Translations under genes and position numbers: made by a program
Notes under the pieces: generated by a model
What the model was told of the DNA's origin: nothing
The model's database searches: none
Seen by the model: the letters and a program-made list of their open reading frames with translations, nothing else
Shown: in pieces, positions 20,482 through 30,527 of the stretch
How the letters are laid out: every line of letters starts with the position of its first letter
Numbering within the stretch: the first letter of the stretch is position 1
From: Scleromitrula shiraiana
Lineage: Eukaryota > Ascomycota > Leotiomycetes > Helotiales > Sclerotiniaceae
Length of the DNA stretch: 64,000 nt
NCBI GenBank assembly: GCA_028455995.1
Contig: JABELC010000004.1
Span: 2,843,501-2,907,500, forward strand
Direction of reading: 5' to 3'

Positions 20482-22149
20482 TCATTCATCGAAAAGGCCA
20501 CGAACCTATAACTATTAATTAGGCGATCGGGGTATGATGAAAGATAACTCACTTGTGACAATCGCTGTGTCGGCGCTAGACGTTGAGTTGGTATCGTTAC
20601 ATAATTCTGCATAGGGACATCTGGGCCTTCAGGTTGACTCCTATTTTGAGTTTCTTGAAAGCGGCGAGAGTTACTAGCCGATGCCTCCTTTGTAGTATGT
20701 CAGTCAAGAAATCAGTATCTGAGTGGTCATTATTGAACGTACATCCACGTTTGCGTCCCATAATAACATCTCATTATCATCATCGTCATGATCTAGGGGG
20801 TCCCATCTCCGATCATCGTCGGCTTCCGGCAGGAAGAGTGACTGCGATTGTATGCTAGGTTGGGGAGGGGGTGGTGATGGTCTAGAAATTTTTCGTTTTG
20901 TACTCGTGCTGTCTCGGCTTGGAATTGGGGCAGACCCAGCTGATGGGGATGCTCTCTCTGAGTCGATTCGTGTGCGTTTTAAACTTGAGGTTGCCTCCAA
21001 AGCAGGTCTTGCTGCAGGTCGTTTGGAGGCTGCTCGTGCTCCATTTGCGGCTGGTGCTACCAATCCCGCCCTCGATTCACCAGTAGTCATTAGGATGAAT
21101 TCACATAGCATTCCATCCTGGGTATATGTAAGCTGCATCGGATTTGTGGGATGTGAATACAATGCTCTGACATTTGTGTTATTTATACCGGCATGGGCGA
21201 TGATAGACTTGAAGTCCTTCACACTGATAACTATATGCAGTTGTTCTTCGACAGCGAACTCAACAAATCCCAGTGTATCCACGGTGATTGTAGTACGCAA
21301 AGGCTGCTTCAAAACCTCTGTGAAGATTTAGAGCTGGTATAGTTTTGGAGTGGGCAGCTCAAACTTACCGGTGCCTAACATTATCTTTTCTGTGAAACTT
21401 GTGAGACTCACCTGACCATCCATTGAACTTATATCAAGCTGTTCGGTTCCAGGCCCAAAGTGTTCTGCGAATTCCCTGAGAGTTTTCGAAGAGATTGACC
21501 AAATATTATTAGCACCTTCTCTAGTGAAGAGAGCATGTAGAGGTGGAACGGCCTCGAATGTCAACCGGTAAGTTTTCAGCACACCTGGCCGTCATGGTGA
21601 GTATATATAGAAAGTAGGTTGATAAATGGACTATACCATGTCTGCAAATAATTTTTATAATGAAACGGCTCTTTGTTGTACCATCTCCATCTTCTACCGA
21701 AACATCGCATCTTTCAATAGCTGTATCCTCTCTAGAAGGATCGCCACCAACACGACCCTTGAAAACCGACAGCAAAGCCTATTCACAATATATGAGAACT
21801 AGACCGAAGAATACACAAATAACATCGACCTACCTTGTTCAGAATCTTGCATGTGAACTTTTCGGGAGCTTGACGACCACTACGCACTGGCGTATATTGA
21901 TATCTTGAGAAGAACTTATTGCCGACTAAAGTAAAGGATGCGTAGGCCGTCTTCGTAGAATTGAGGGTTGTAAGAATGAGCTATAACCAATATTAGTGTT
22001 CTGGATATACATTAAGATTACCTTATCTAACTTACCTTGCTGTGAGTAGCCTCAATAGACACAATCTCACTGAACTTTCCCAGACATCCAAGAGCATCAT
22101 GGAATTTGCTCAAGGCTTCAGGAGTTAGAGTGAAAGTTAAAATCGCCAT
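20482..22149 (-). CDS. rad9: DNA damage checkpoint clamp subunit Rad9
   Basis: PCNA-like subunit of the Rad9-Rad1-Hus1 (9-1-1) clamp, loaded at damaged DNA to activate the ATR-type checkpoint; nuclear. Seven exons: 22149-22036, 21980-21834, 21778-21637, 21584-21369, 21317-20743, 20687-20553, 20505-20482; 450 residues, all junctions GT-AG and in phase. The N-terminus MAILTFTLTPEALSKFHDAL and the clamp domain to about residue 300 (LKTYRLTFE, ILGFVEFAVEE-like, YSHPTNPMQLTY) fit fungal Rad9. The tail is disordered: Ala/Pro/Ser-rich, then an acidic DDDDNEML stretch. The last exon is only 24 nt, giving QVRGLFDE at the C-terminus, which resembles the conserved fungal ending and supports the splice. 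It is divergent from the F-box gene. A long antisense frame over exon 5 is not a gene. Confidence 0.93.
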
Positions 22150-22617
22150 CACCTCTGATACTGGCAATCATAAATACAGTACTTCTCTGGGTCATGGATA
22201 ATTTTACATAATATATCGAACACTCAAGCTTTTATACCAACATACACTACAGAACATATCGATATAAAAAAAACGTACAACAGAATGATGTGGATGAGAG
22301 AGAATGAAGCAAACCTCAAGCTTAGAAGGAGAATGGAGTTAATCACGTGTTGCTCGCGCAAAGAATCTCTCGGTCGCGTGGCTGCCTATGACGGAACGCG
22401 CTTTTCTGAATTCATCACAGCTCAAGTTTTGCCCCGCGACCAGCAATCTTCATTCATCAACAATAATACCCTTGTTTTCTTGTTTATGCGTGAACAATAT
22501 AATTTTATTCCTTTTTGCAGAAAAGTCTATCCAATATATTAATATCAAATATACTTCTATTGAAAGAGAGAGGTATTCGAATTATTTCACTTTGCTAGCA
22601 CAGATTTCTACATTACA
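22150..22617. other. divergent intergenic region, rad9 / F-box gene
   Basis: 468 bp with both promoters. An AATCACGTG at about 22340 and a GGTCGCGTGG at about 22372 stand out; the CACGTG E-box is a plausible factor site. Nothing coding. Confidence 0.4.
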
Positions 22618-24447
22618 ATGGCTGCGGCCATCGAGACCGAATCTCAATCTCCATCAACTCTCTCAAGCCCTGCACGTAAAATTATACATGATACACAAAA
22701 AACTGTTCCTTTACCTGCCGATATACTTCTTCAAGTCTGCGAAGAGTTAGGTAATCAACTTGATTTTGAAACTCTTTTCAATTGTGCCTTGACTGGAAAG
22801 CAATTAGCTGGATCGGCTCTGCTATGGTTATATAGGTATTCTCAACATTCTGTTATCCGGATACCATTCCTTTTTATACTGACCAACTATAGGATACACA
22901 ATGAGTACTTACGGATTGTAAGTAGCGAAGGAGATGCTCCCGAGTGGGCAGATACACAAAAACTTAATTCACGATCAAATCCTGTAACAAGATGGGCATT
23001 ATTATGGAGATCGGTCGTACGTTCGAGTCTAGGGAAAACTTTATATCCATACTGTTTGTACATACGCTCTCTCGATTTGAGTAATCTCTCGTTTCTTCTC
23101 GACGATTCTACCTTTCGGATGTCTGTGATGGATAGCTTTTTCGCCGATGAAATGGCCGAATTTCTATGCATAGACGGAACACCCCATAGACGTTCAAAGA
23201 GGACTCGTCAAGTACGACTCAATGCCGAAGTTATATTCAATCTCATTGGAGAATCGATTACTAGATATGTCAGCGAACGCGCGGATGAAACTCAGACAAC
23301 AGTTGCACTAGAACATCTTTCGGGCGATATCACATCCAATGCACTGCCAATATGGGTTGGAAGATTATCAAGATTGAAATCCATGACCATATGGGATGGG
23401 AAGGTATTGAATGAAAAAGTAGCAGTTGCTATCTTCAATCAATGTCCCAAATTCGACGAACTTCGTATATATAGTTGCTCGGATGAAACTGATCAAAGCC
23501 AGGCCTCCTTTCTCGAGGGACTTAAACCGAATAGTCTTGTTTCTGTTGAAATACTTTCCAATTGTAAGATTGGCCCGGCCTTCCTATCGGCATTGAATAA
23601 ACAATCTGGGTCACTCGAGCATTTGACTTTACAAAGTCTGAACTCCGAAGCCATTAAAAATCTTAACCTTCTCCAGCAGTGCACTGCACTTGAAACTCTT
23701 ACCTTGGAAGATTCCGAGCACTCTGTTGATCTAGAAGCTACTGAAAACGACGTGTTTCTAGAAGTGGTAGATTGGTTAGGAAGTTGTGATAAACTTCGTG
23801 AAGTAATTGCAAGAGGGGTTGTAAGTGCGCCAGCAATTTTCGCCCGGGTGTGTCTACGCAACAACATCCAGCTCAAAAGGCTGGAAATTCATGCATCTTC
23901 CCTCACAGCTTGCCCCGAATTTTATCCAGCCATTTCTCACCAGACTGATTTAGAAGATCTCTCCCTTAAAGGCGACTCAGACGAACCATTTAGGTCCCGG
24001 GACGAGATCGACATTGTCGTCTCATCTATATGTCATCTTACTAAACTTAAAGAACTTATCATCCTGGATTCCTTTGAATATTTTAGTAGTCCCGAGATCG
24101 TGCGTCTTGCAAACCATTTACCTCAACTCGAGAAATTTAACTTTTATGGTTACGGCGTGGGAGATGAGGTTTTGCCTCATTTGGCAAAGTTGCATCATAT
24201 GCGAGATTTGAACATAAGCGCAGTAACTACTTTCACAAAGGATGGTTTGGTGGGTTATATTTCCACCTTGCAAGATACCAACCAAGGTCTTCAATTATCA
24301 GTTTTGTGCCAAAATAGTTATTGGGATTTAGCAGGTTTAGAAGAACTCTATATTAGGGAAGCAATTGGGGAGAAAGTGGGTGGGAAGTTTGACTACCAAC
24401 TTTTCAGGGATGCTGCTGAGTCAGAATTCGATTCTGCTTCGGACTAG
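22618..24447 (+). CDS. F-box / leucine-rich-repeat-like protein
   Basis: An F-box-like segment sits near residues 30-70 (KTVPLPADILLQVCEELG, then FNCALTGKQLAGSALLWLY). It is followed by a long region with irregular leucine-rich motifs (SGSLEHLTLQSL, CTALETLTLEDS, QTDLEDLSLKGD, LTKLKELIILDS, LPQLEKFNFYG, HMRDLNIS). This architecture suggests a substrate adaptor of an SCF ubiquitin ligase, but the substrate is unknown. The frame is open for 609 codons, yet 22836-22892 (57 nt, GTATTC ... CTGAC ... CTATAG) looks like an in-frame intron without stop; removing it gives WLYRIHNEYLRIV and 590 residues. I favour the spliced form. F-box proteins of this type are poorly conserved between fungi. Confidence 0.8.
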   Translation: MAAAIETESQSPSTLSSPARKIIHDTQKTVPLPADILLQVCEELGNQLDFETLFNCALTGKQLAGSALLWLYRYSQHSVIRIPFLFILTNYRIHNEYLRIVSSEGDAPEWADTQKLNSRSNPVTRWALLWRSVVRSSLGKTLYPYCLYIRSLDLSNLSFLLDDSTFRMSVMDSFFADEMAEFLCIDGTPHRRSKRTRQVRLNAEVIFNLIGESITRYVSERADETQTTVALEHLSGDITSNALPIWVGRLSRLKSMTIWDGKVLNEKVAVAIFNQCPKFDELRIYSCSDETDQSQASFLEGLKPNSLVSVEILSNCKIGPAFLSALNKQSGSLEHLTLQSLNSEAIKNLNLLQQCTALETLTLEDSEHSVDLEATENDVFLEVVDWLGSCDKLREVIARGVVSAPAIFARVCLRNNIQLKRLEIHASSLTACPEFYPAISHQTDLEDLSLKGDSDEPFRSRDEIDIVVSSICHLTKLKELIILDSFEYFSSPEIVRLANHLPQLEKFNFYGYGVGDEVLPHLAKLHHMRDLNISAVTTFTKDGLVGYISTLQDTNQGLQLSVLCQNSYWDLAGLEELYIREAIGEKVGGKFDYQLFRDAAESEFDSASD

Positions 24448-24947
24448 ATGTGTGTGTGATGCTTTAATATGTACAGGAATCAAGCTGGTTAGATGGTACA
24501 ACATGATGGGGAGTTTGGGGAGTTTAGGTTGGTCTATACGATAAACGGTAGCGTCGGTTACCTCTGGGATGTACTTCATGCTGGGCGGTCCTCTATGTCA
24601 CGATGAATAAAAATCTGGTTGTTTCTAGTCACTTTTGGAAACCCATAATACCAACGAATTTCTTTCCAAACTTCATCGTTTTTTTACTCATCCCGCAAGA
24701 TCCTTTATACGCATGAATTGTCGAGACAAAAGAGAAATTAAACAAGAAAAAAGGGTAAAAATGCAAAAAGATATTTACATACAACAGTGAGGATTCGCTG
24801 GTGGTCACCCACCCAACTACTAATTCACCGATTCAAGGCTTGTGTATGGCAGAGCGGACGGGATGCCCAATTCTCCTTGATCTATGGTCGTATGTGCAGG
24901 TTTTTGTTTAAAGTATCAATATATTGACCTCATTCAACATGTTTTAG
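24448..24947. other. convergent intergenic region
   Basis: 500 bp between the F-box gene and the reverse-strand hydrolase. No gene, RNA or clear repeat was recognised. Confidence 0.5.
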
Positions 24948-25817
24948 CTACTTAGATTCCACCATTTCAATAAACTCCTCGATCTCTCTCCCCACCTCCT
25001 CCACCGCCTCCACCACAAGCAAATGACCCACCCCCTCCAAAACCCTCATAACTACTTTCTTTCCCTCCTCTACCCCCCGTAAATTCCACCATACCTCCTT
25101 CCTAACCCTCTCTACCGTCTCCACCTTATCCTCCCCTCCCACAACCACCAGAGTCGGCACATGTATCGTCCTCGCCTCCTCTACATAATCCTCTTTCATC
25201 CCGTATCCCGGCCATGCAACTTTTGCCCATTCATTCCCGCGCTGCATATCTTCCGCTAACATCGTGATGATTTCCTCCTTGAGTGGCTTTGCGGTCAATA
25301 TATGCTTTATTGTGAAAGTGGCGGATTCAAGTGTATCGTAGGCGGTTATTTGCTGGGTAGCCATTTCTGGGGAGAGAATCAAAGGGGATGGTGGTGCAGG
25401 GGCAAGGAGGTGCAGGGGCAAGGAGGATTAGTGAGTGGAGTTGTGGATATGGAGGGTGGTGGGATTGGATATTTGAGGTGAGATGGCTGGCTACTTTGGC
25501 GCCCATGGAGTGGCTGATTAGGATGAAGGGGTGAGAGGGGGGAGGATCGGGGGGAGTAGGGTTTGTATGTCGGAGGAAAGTGTGTGGATGTGGTAGGCAT
25601 CTGGAGAGGATGGACCGACAGAGGACCCCCAGTCTCGGAAGGAGATGGAGAGGATGTGAAAATCGGGAGAGAGGAGGTTGGCTAAGGGGAGATAGGTTCG
25701 AGATGAACCGCCCCAGAAATGTAAGAATATGAGGGTGGGATTGGTGTTTGGGGTACCCATTGATAGAACATTGATGTGAGCATCGGAGGAGAGCTCACAG
25801 GTCTTCGGGGTAGCCAT
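24948..25817 (-). pseudogene. alpha/beta hydrolase with two frame-disrupting lesions
   Basis: Alpha/beta-hydrolase fold protein (esterase/lipase-like, function unknown), starting at ATG 25817. It reads MATPKTCELSS..., PTLIFLHFWGGSS (oxyanion region), SISFRDWGSS and SDIQTLLPPILPP, then hits a stop at about 25520. The nucleophile elbow FILISHSMGAKVASH is in another frame directly after two G6 tracts (25537-25542, 25549-25554), implying a 1-nt loss or equivalent. At 25394-25425 a perfect 16-bp tandem duplication shifts the frame back, and LILSPEMATQQI to the stop at 24948 is in the same frame as the start. Acid and His regions (VVVGGEDKV, GVGHLLVVE) are intact in the downstream frame. No plausible intron removes both lesions. 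It is either a recent pseudogene, a strain allele or an assembly error in C-rich DNA. Confidence 0.8.
25394..25425. repeat. 16-bp direct tandem duplication inside the hydrolase
   Basis: GTGCAGGGGCAAGGAG occurs twice back to back (25394-25409 and 25410-25425). Deleting one copy restores the reading LILLAPAPPSPLILSPEM across the site, so the single-copy state is probably ancestral. Confidence 0.95.
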
Positions 25818-26244
25818 TTTGCAGTATTGATTGTGTAAATGTTTCAGTAGTAAACAATATAGAGAAAGTTTGGATTGTTATATAGATTTAATATAACGAT
25901 GTTTTGGTGGAATTCTGGTTGGCAGCAATGTGACCAGTTTGAGCAACTTATACGTTATTTTAACTGACGTGCTAAGCAAGTATTTGGAATTCATATCCAT
26001 AAATATGGACATTAACCGCAAGCCCCTTACCTTGATACTTATCTCATGCTCTTGCAGCTCTTTTAAATTGTGGTTGTGTGAGCTGGAACTACCTTCCCGG
26101 ATGTAGCAACCAGATTTTCGGATATACACTTTTAGCTCTGTATGATTGAACATGTTTGAGCGGGTATCAATCGGTGTGTTCTCTTCGAATGCCGTAGGCC
26201 ACCTCTTTCTGATCTTAGGATACCGATTGCTTGTGAAGCCCGTT
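25818..26244. other. intergenic, hydrolase promoter side
   Basis: 427 bp between two reverse-strand genes. It should hold the hydrolase promoter and the 3' end of the release-factor-like gene. The reverse-strand open frame 25878-26255 has no recognisable features. Confidence 0.45.
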
Positions 26245-26915
26245 TCAAGACCCATCAGTCTTTCCTTGCTCTCTAACTTCCTGGCCTTTTACCTCCACGA
26301 CTTCTTCATCGCCATCTTCAGCGTCCTCCGCTTCTTCCATCTCTTCCTCGTCCTCCTCAAGTTCCTCTTTAGCTCCCTGCTCTCCCAATTTCGCAGCCTT
26401 CTCTTCTGCCAAAGCTCGATATTTCCTTTTGCTCTTCTTGACCGCGCTACTCTTCCTCTTCCTCTTCGTCTCTCCAATTACTGCTACTCTACTCTCTTTC
26501 CCTTTCTCCAAAAGCTCGATTCTTTCCGCTAGCATCTGCCGAGCAATCTTTCGATTCTGGGAGCGAGAACGAGTAGCTTGAACTTTGAGAACCATGCCCG
26601 TGGGAATATGTTTCAATTGCACCGCGGAGGAGGTTTTATTCTGTGATAACTTGTCAGCGACTTCCAGGCTTGTAAAATTGAAGAGGAATCGCTCACGATC
26701 TTTTGTCCTCCGGGTCCGCTACCCTTTAGAAATTCCTCCGTAAAATCCTCCTCTTTGATCGGAGCCGGACGATCGGGCATTTTTTTCTTCCATAATGGTG
26801 ATGTGGTATTGATGTTGCGTTTGTTTGCGACAACACAAGTCCTAAGGTTTGCACCTCTCAGCCCAGGAACGAGTCCTCGTAACGTTGTACATCTTGCCCA
26901 TCCAGCAATTGCCAT
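26245..26915 (-). CDS. mitochondrial RF-1-domain (GGQ) peptidyl-tRNA hydrolase-like protein
   Basis: Class-I release-factor-like protein without codon-recognition domains, of the yeast Rso55 (YLR281C) / human MTRFR type, expected to act on stalled mitochondrial ribosomes. Exon 1 26915-26697, intron 56 nt (26696-26641), exon 2 26640-26245; 204 residues. The N-terminus has an Arg-containing presequence (MAIAGWARCTTLRGLV). The catalytic motif is GSGPGGQKI at about residues 65-73, and the intron falls directly after it; the next exon gives NKTSSAVQLKHIPTG, the standard continuation. The C-terminal part is basic (KRKRKSSAVKKSKRKYR), as needed for ribosome binding, and ends in an unusual Glu-rich tail. 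It is divergent from the ssSPT gene. Confidence 0.92.
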
Positions 26916-27283
26916 GAAGTTAATTTCGTAATTGTAAATTGTGATTAATTCATGCCTTTCAATTGATTTGATGCTGGCGGTGCAGAATAAAATTGACAAG
27001 GAATGCCGTTGAAGATTGCATTAGGCTTATCACCCCCCGGAAATTTAATTTCTTTCAGGCCCGTCGTCCTTCACTCCACTCTGGAAAAAAAGTTCCACTC
27101 CCCTTTCTTTCCGATATGCTCTTTAAATATTACAATCTTTTATAGTTCTTTAAATCGAGTCGGTCAATATACTTTGATACTTCTTTGATATCTGCTGGCT
27201 TGTTCGGTCAAAAAACAACGGAAATCAAGCTCAAAACAAACCATAAAGGAAGGCACTGGGAGATCTTACGATCAGGGGTAACA
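26916..27283. other. divergent intergenic region, RF-like / ssSPT
   Basis: 368 bp carrying the promoters of two small genes. No repeats or known sites were recognised. Confidence 0.4.
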
Positions 27284-27752
27284 ATGTCCATGTTTGCATC
27301 AACATTTAGATGGCTGCAGAGGAAGAGATATCAATATGAAGTATGATGCGGTTGTTGTCTCCCACAATGGCAATGTTCTGATGCAAAACAACAGGTTACA
27401 TTCTCACTATACATGTTGACACCGACGGAGAAGTTCATATTCAGTAGGCCACCCATATTCCTCAAACCCTACACGCGATCCCTTCCCTTTGCATCCCAAG
27501 TCTACGTAGATGCAAAGAACTAACAGATCTTGTGTAGATTCGTTCCTCTTCCTCTTCTTCAGCATGATTATCATCGCCATGACACTCTACCTTCCCCAGC
27601 ATATTACATTCATCACCAGCCGCGCCTGGTTCTACTACAACGGTGACGAATCTGCCAAATCGGCTCTCACATCCGCGAGCCCGGTGATAGTTGAGACTGT
27701 CAAAGAGACGGTTGTGAAGGCTGCTGTGGGCGGCGTTGGGAAGGAGTTATGA
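27284..27752 (+). CDS. small subunit of serine palmitoyltransferase (ssSPT / Tsc3-like)
   Basis: Small ER membrane activator of serine palmitoyltransferase, the first step of sphingolipid synthesis. It was found by joining three small exons: 27284-27340, 27395-27443, 27538-27752 (introns 54 and 94 nt, canonical ends, phases 0 and 1); 106 residues. The joined protein reads RWLQRKRYQYEVTFSLYML, then TPTEKFIFNSFLFLFF and the end of the membrane segment LYLPQHITFI. This matches the ssSPT pattern from general knowledge: aromatic-rich YYQY, LYMLEPxE, FNS, one hydrophobic helix, MPQHI. The codon split across exons 2 and 3 creates the Asn of FNS, a strong check on the splicing. After the helix there is a ~40-residue fungal tail with GDESAKSA. 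The ATG at 27290 is an alternative start. Confidence 0.9.
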
Positions 27753-28044
27753 TTAGGGTTGCTATAGGATGGGGATGCGATAGATGTATTAATATTTGAG
27801 ACGAAATGAGCGAAACGAACGGGATGCAGAGATTCGGGCGTTTTGTGTTTGTAATGCAATGGGTTAAGGCGGATGGTTATATATACACTGTTGTAATAGT
27901 CAATTTTCGATGGGGCTTGGAGTTTTAATGCACATAACGATTTGAACGGGTATAGTTTGTTTGTTTACATTAGGTGTCATGAGTCATGAGAAAAGTTATG
28001 GTACATGGACAAATATTTTTGGACCCTGGATTTTATGCCCCTTC

Positions 28045-30527
28045 CTATGTCCTATTCTCTCTAGCAGCCATCAAATGCTTCATCGTATTATACATAAATT
28101 CCCCTACACCCACAAATCCTTTCTCCTCTAGGTACCTGAGAACACCCATTCGGTAATCCTGCCATGATATCTTTAATCCTCCATTAATCTCAAGCTGCTT
28201 CAATGAGGTTTGGGTCACTGGTCCAGCGTGCCTAATATCAATCTCATCCTCTGCTTGATCTTCTAAATCCCTTACATACGATATAGCAAGATGGCAAATC
28301 GCTGGTGAACATGAAAACCCGAACAATGAATTTAAGGAGAGTGATGTGTCCAGCTTAGAGATATATTTGCTCAAGGTCGCGGTAGTACTTTCGGGGAGTA
28401 AACAGCCAAGCGCATTTACGTCCTTTGTATTGAATGCGCGTGATCTCCATAAGCAATTGCATATATCCATCAAGAAACCATTAAATTGATTGACATAATC
28501 CTTGGGATATGGTTGTTGGTCATTGCCGGGAGCCCTGGCCACCTCGAATGCTCTCTTATAGATGGCTAGGACGTTGCAGAGACGACTGACGATAAAGATA
28601 TTGGAACTAAAATGGAGCGTGTAGATGAGCTGTGATGGAGGAATGACGATCCTAATTTTCGATACTAGAGTTGGGTTTGAAATGAGGGAGGCATTGGTTT
28701 CGTAGAAATCGAGAATCTTTGAGTATGCAGCAATTGAAGAAGAACCTTGTACGATGGTAAGGGCAAGCTTGTTGGCGTGGTTGATAAGGTCATCGATAGG
28801 CGCACCATCTACTGAAGTTGAGAATGTCTGCGAGCTAAGTGATACGCCCCATTGGTTAAGTAGAGCTCTGTAAAATTGGAGAACCACAAGTTGGGACTCG
28901 GGAGTGTTATCGAATATTGCTTCTTCGACAAGCTCGAAGTTTTCTTGGTACAATTCTGCCGCCGCATTAGATTTGATACGCGTTCAAGTTCTGAGATCGT
29001 ACCTTTAAAGGAGCCAATAGGTATAAAGCTCAGAAGCTCTAGAATTAAATCACGATGTGTTATACCATTCCACAAAGGTATCATTGATTGTAAATATGAT
29101 AAACATGCTGTGGGGAGTTTCTAGGAAATGTCAGCACACGCATCTACATGTTTGAGTTGCACAAACCTTGTTGAATCTAGTGTAATCTCGAATTGCTTCG
29201 AGCATATCAGGTATCTCTGTCTCCGACGATCGGTCATTTTCCAGTTGATCTTCAAAGAAAGCCATGAGCCAATTGTCTATCCGCTGTACCATGGCCGGAG
29301 AAGATTTTAGTTGAAGAAATTTCTGCAACAACGAGTCGTTAATAGCAGCCACCAGCTGATTTGGTAACTCAATCTTTTCAAGCTTTGAGATAAAGTCATT
29401 TACGTCTTCAATCTCTTCTAAGGTGGTTGATGTCTAATATTCAGTCAGCAGGTTGGACGAAAACGCTACAGATGAAGTATACTTCATGAGCATATGATGT
29501 ATGAACTTCCGGCAAAACGCTATGCTTTCTTTCTTTTATCGACTTCCGAGATACACGGAAGCTTCGCCCAGAAAGAAGTTCGTTCTGGCTGCCTCGAAGG
29601 TGATCCTCTTGGATTTCGCCTAACCTCTCTCGCCATTCACGGTTCGGATGCTGTAAACATTCAATATGTATTATTCATAGTTCTTCAAAACTTGACGCTT
29701 ACCATGAATACCGATGCCCTTCCCGCAGTCACATTTCCTACTATAACTTCCGGATAATAATCCTTATAAACTCTCATCAGTCCAACTAAAGCCGGATCAT
29801 GTCTAGCTTGTCTTGTCCATTGCATTCTTATTAAACATTAGTACGATTCACTCAAGCACTTTCACCTTTGAACGTACAATGCTTGTATTCTGAATGGTCG
29901 AACATGCTTTCGACGTGTAATCAACGATAACACGTGACACAATTGAGATCTTTGAATTGTTAGCAAAAAGATTCGGATCTGGATTGAAGGAAAGGAAAAG
30001 TTACCTGAGAGCAATAGTATCGAGTAAATTGAATAAGACAGCATATAGCTGTGAAAGAATCTTCCTGTTTTCCAAAACGTCATAAACCATAATCAGCCAT
30101 TTTAATAGTGCTGCTTGAGCCGCATAGGAAGGTTTTAGTTGTCCATGGCCAAGACTTCCCACAACTTTGATAATAATGGTATCTGGGATCTTGGTGGATG
30201 GGTAAAGATTCTTGATCAAATTACCAACGCTTCCTTGGTCAAGTTCGTTTGGTAAAGTGATAATGTCGATAATCCTCTCTAGAGACGCGTCTGATAAACC
30301 ATGATCATACGCTCTTGAACATATCTTGTCTATATGGGTCGATATTTTGATGGCTCTCTGTTTTGCTGGAATACGTGAAGCTATATTGAATGTAAGTTTA
30401 GGTTCAAATAAGTATTTATTGCCGCAATTTGATATTTGAGACAAGACGCGCTTGTTGTTTTCTCACCATTTTCCAAGTCCACCAATATATCTTCTATATC
30501 CTGATCATTATCAAGAAAACTTTCCAT
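28045..30527 (-). CDS. mis6: inner kinetochore protein Mis6 / CENP-I
   Basis: CENP-I homologue of the constitutive centromere-associated network, helping load and maintain CENP-A chromatin. Eight exons: 30527-30467, 30380-30005, 29949-29878, 29826-29703, 29650-29483, 29433-29167, 29120-29003, 28955-28045; introns 46-86 nt; 698 residues, near the S. pombe Mis6 size. Family-type blocks: QAALLKWLIMVYDVLENR, LITRRKHVRPFRIQALMQW (exons 3-4), DPALVGLMRVYKDYYPEVIVG and HPNREWRERLGEIQE (exon 5 start). The 51-nt third intron has a GTACGT donor and a perfect TACTAAT branch; a 12-nt downstream donor would leave only 39 nt and is less likely. The C-terminal exon codes for a helical region with DLINHANKLAL and YVRDLEDQAEDE. 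The identification rests on motif memory. Confidence 0.85.

Noticed and set aside
20852..21331. 159-residue plus-strand frame over rad9
   Set aside because: Antisense shadow of rad9 exon 5.
25878..26255. 125-residue reverse-strand frame between hydrolase and release-factor-like gene
   Set aside because: No domain features; overlaps the 3' end of the release-factor-like gene in another frame.
29827..29865. 39-nt intron in mis6
   Set aside because: A donor 12 nt upstream (GTACGT) gives a 51-nt intron with a better donor and a more family-like protein.
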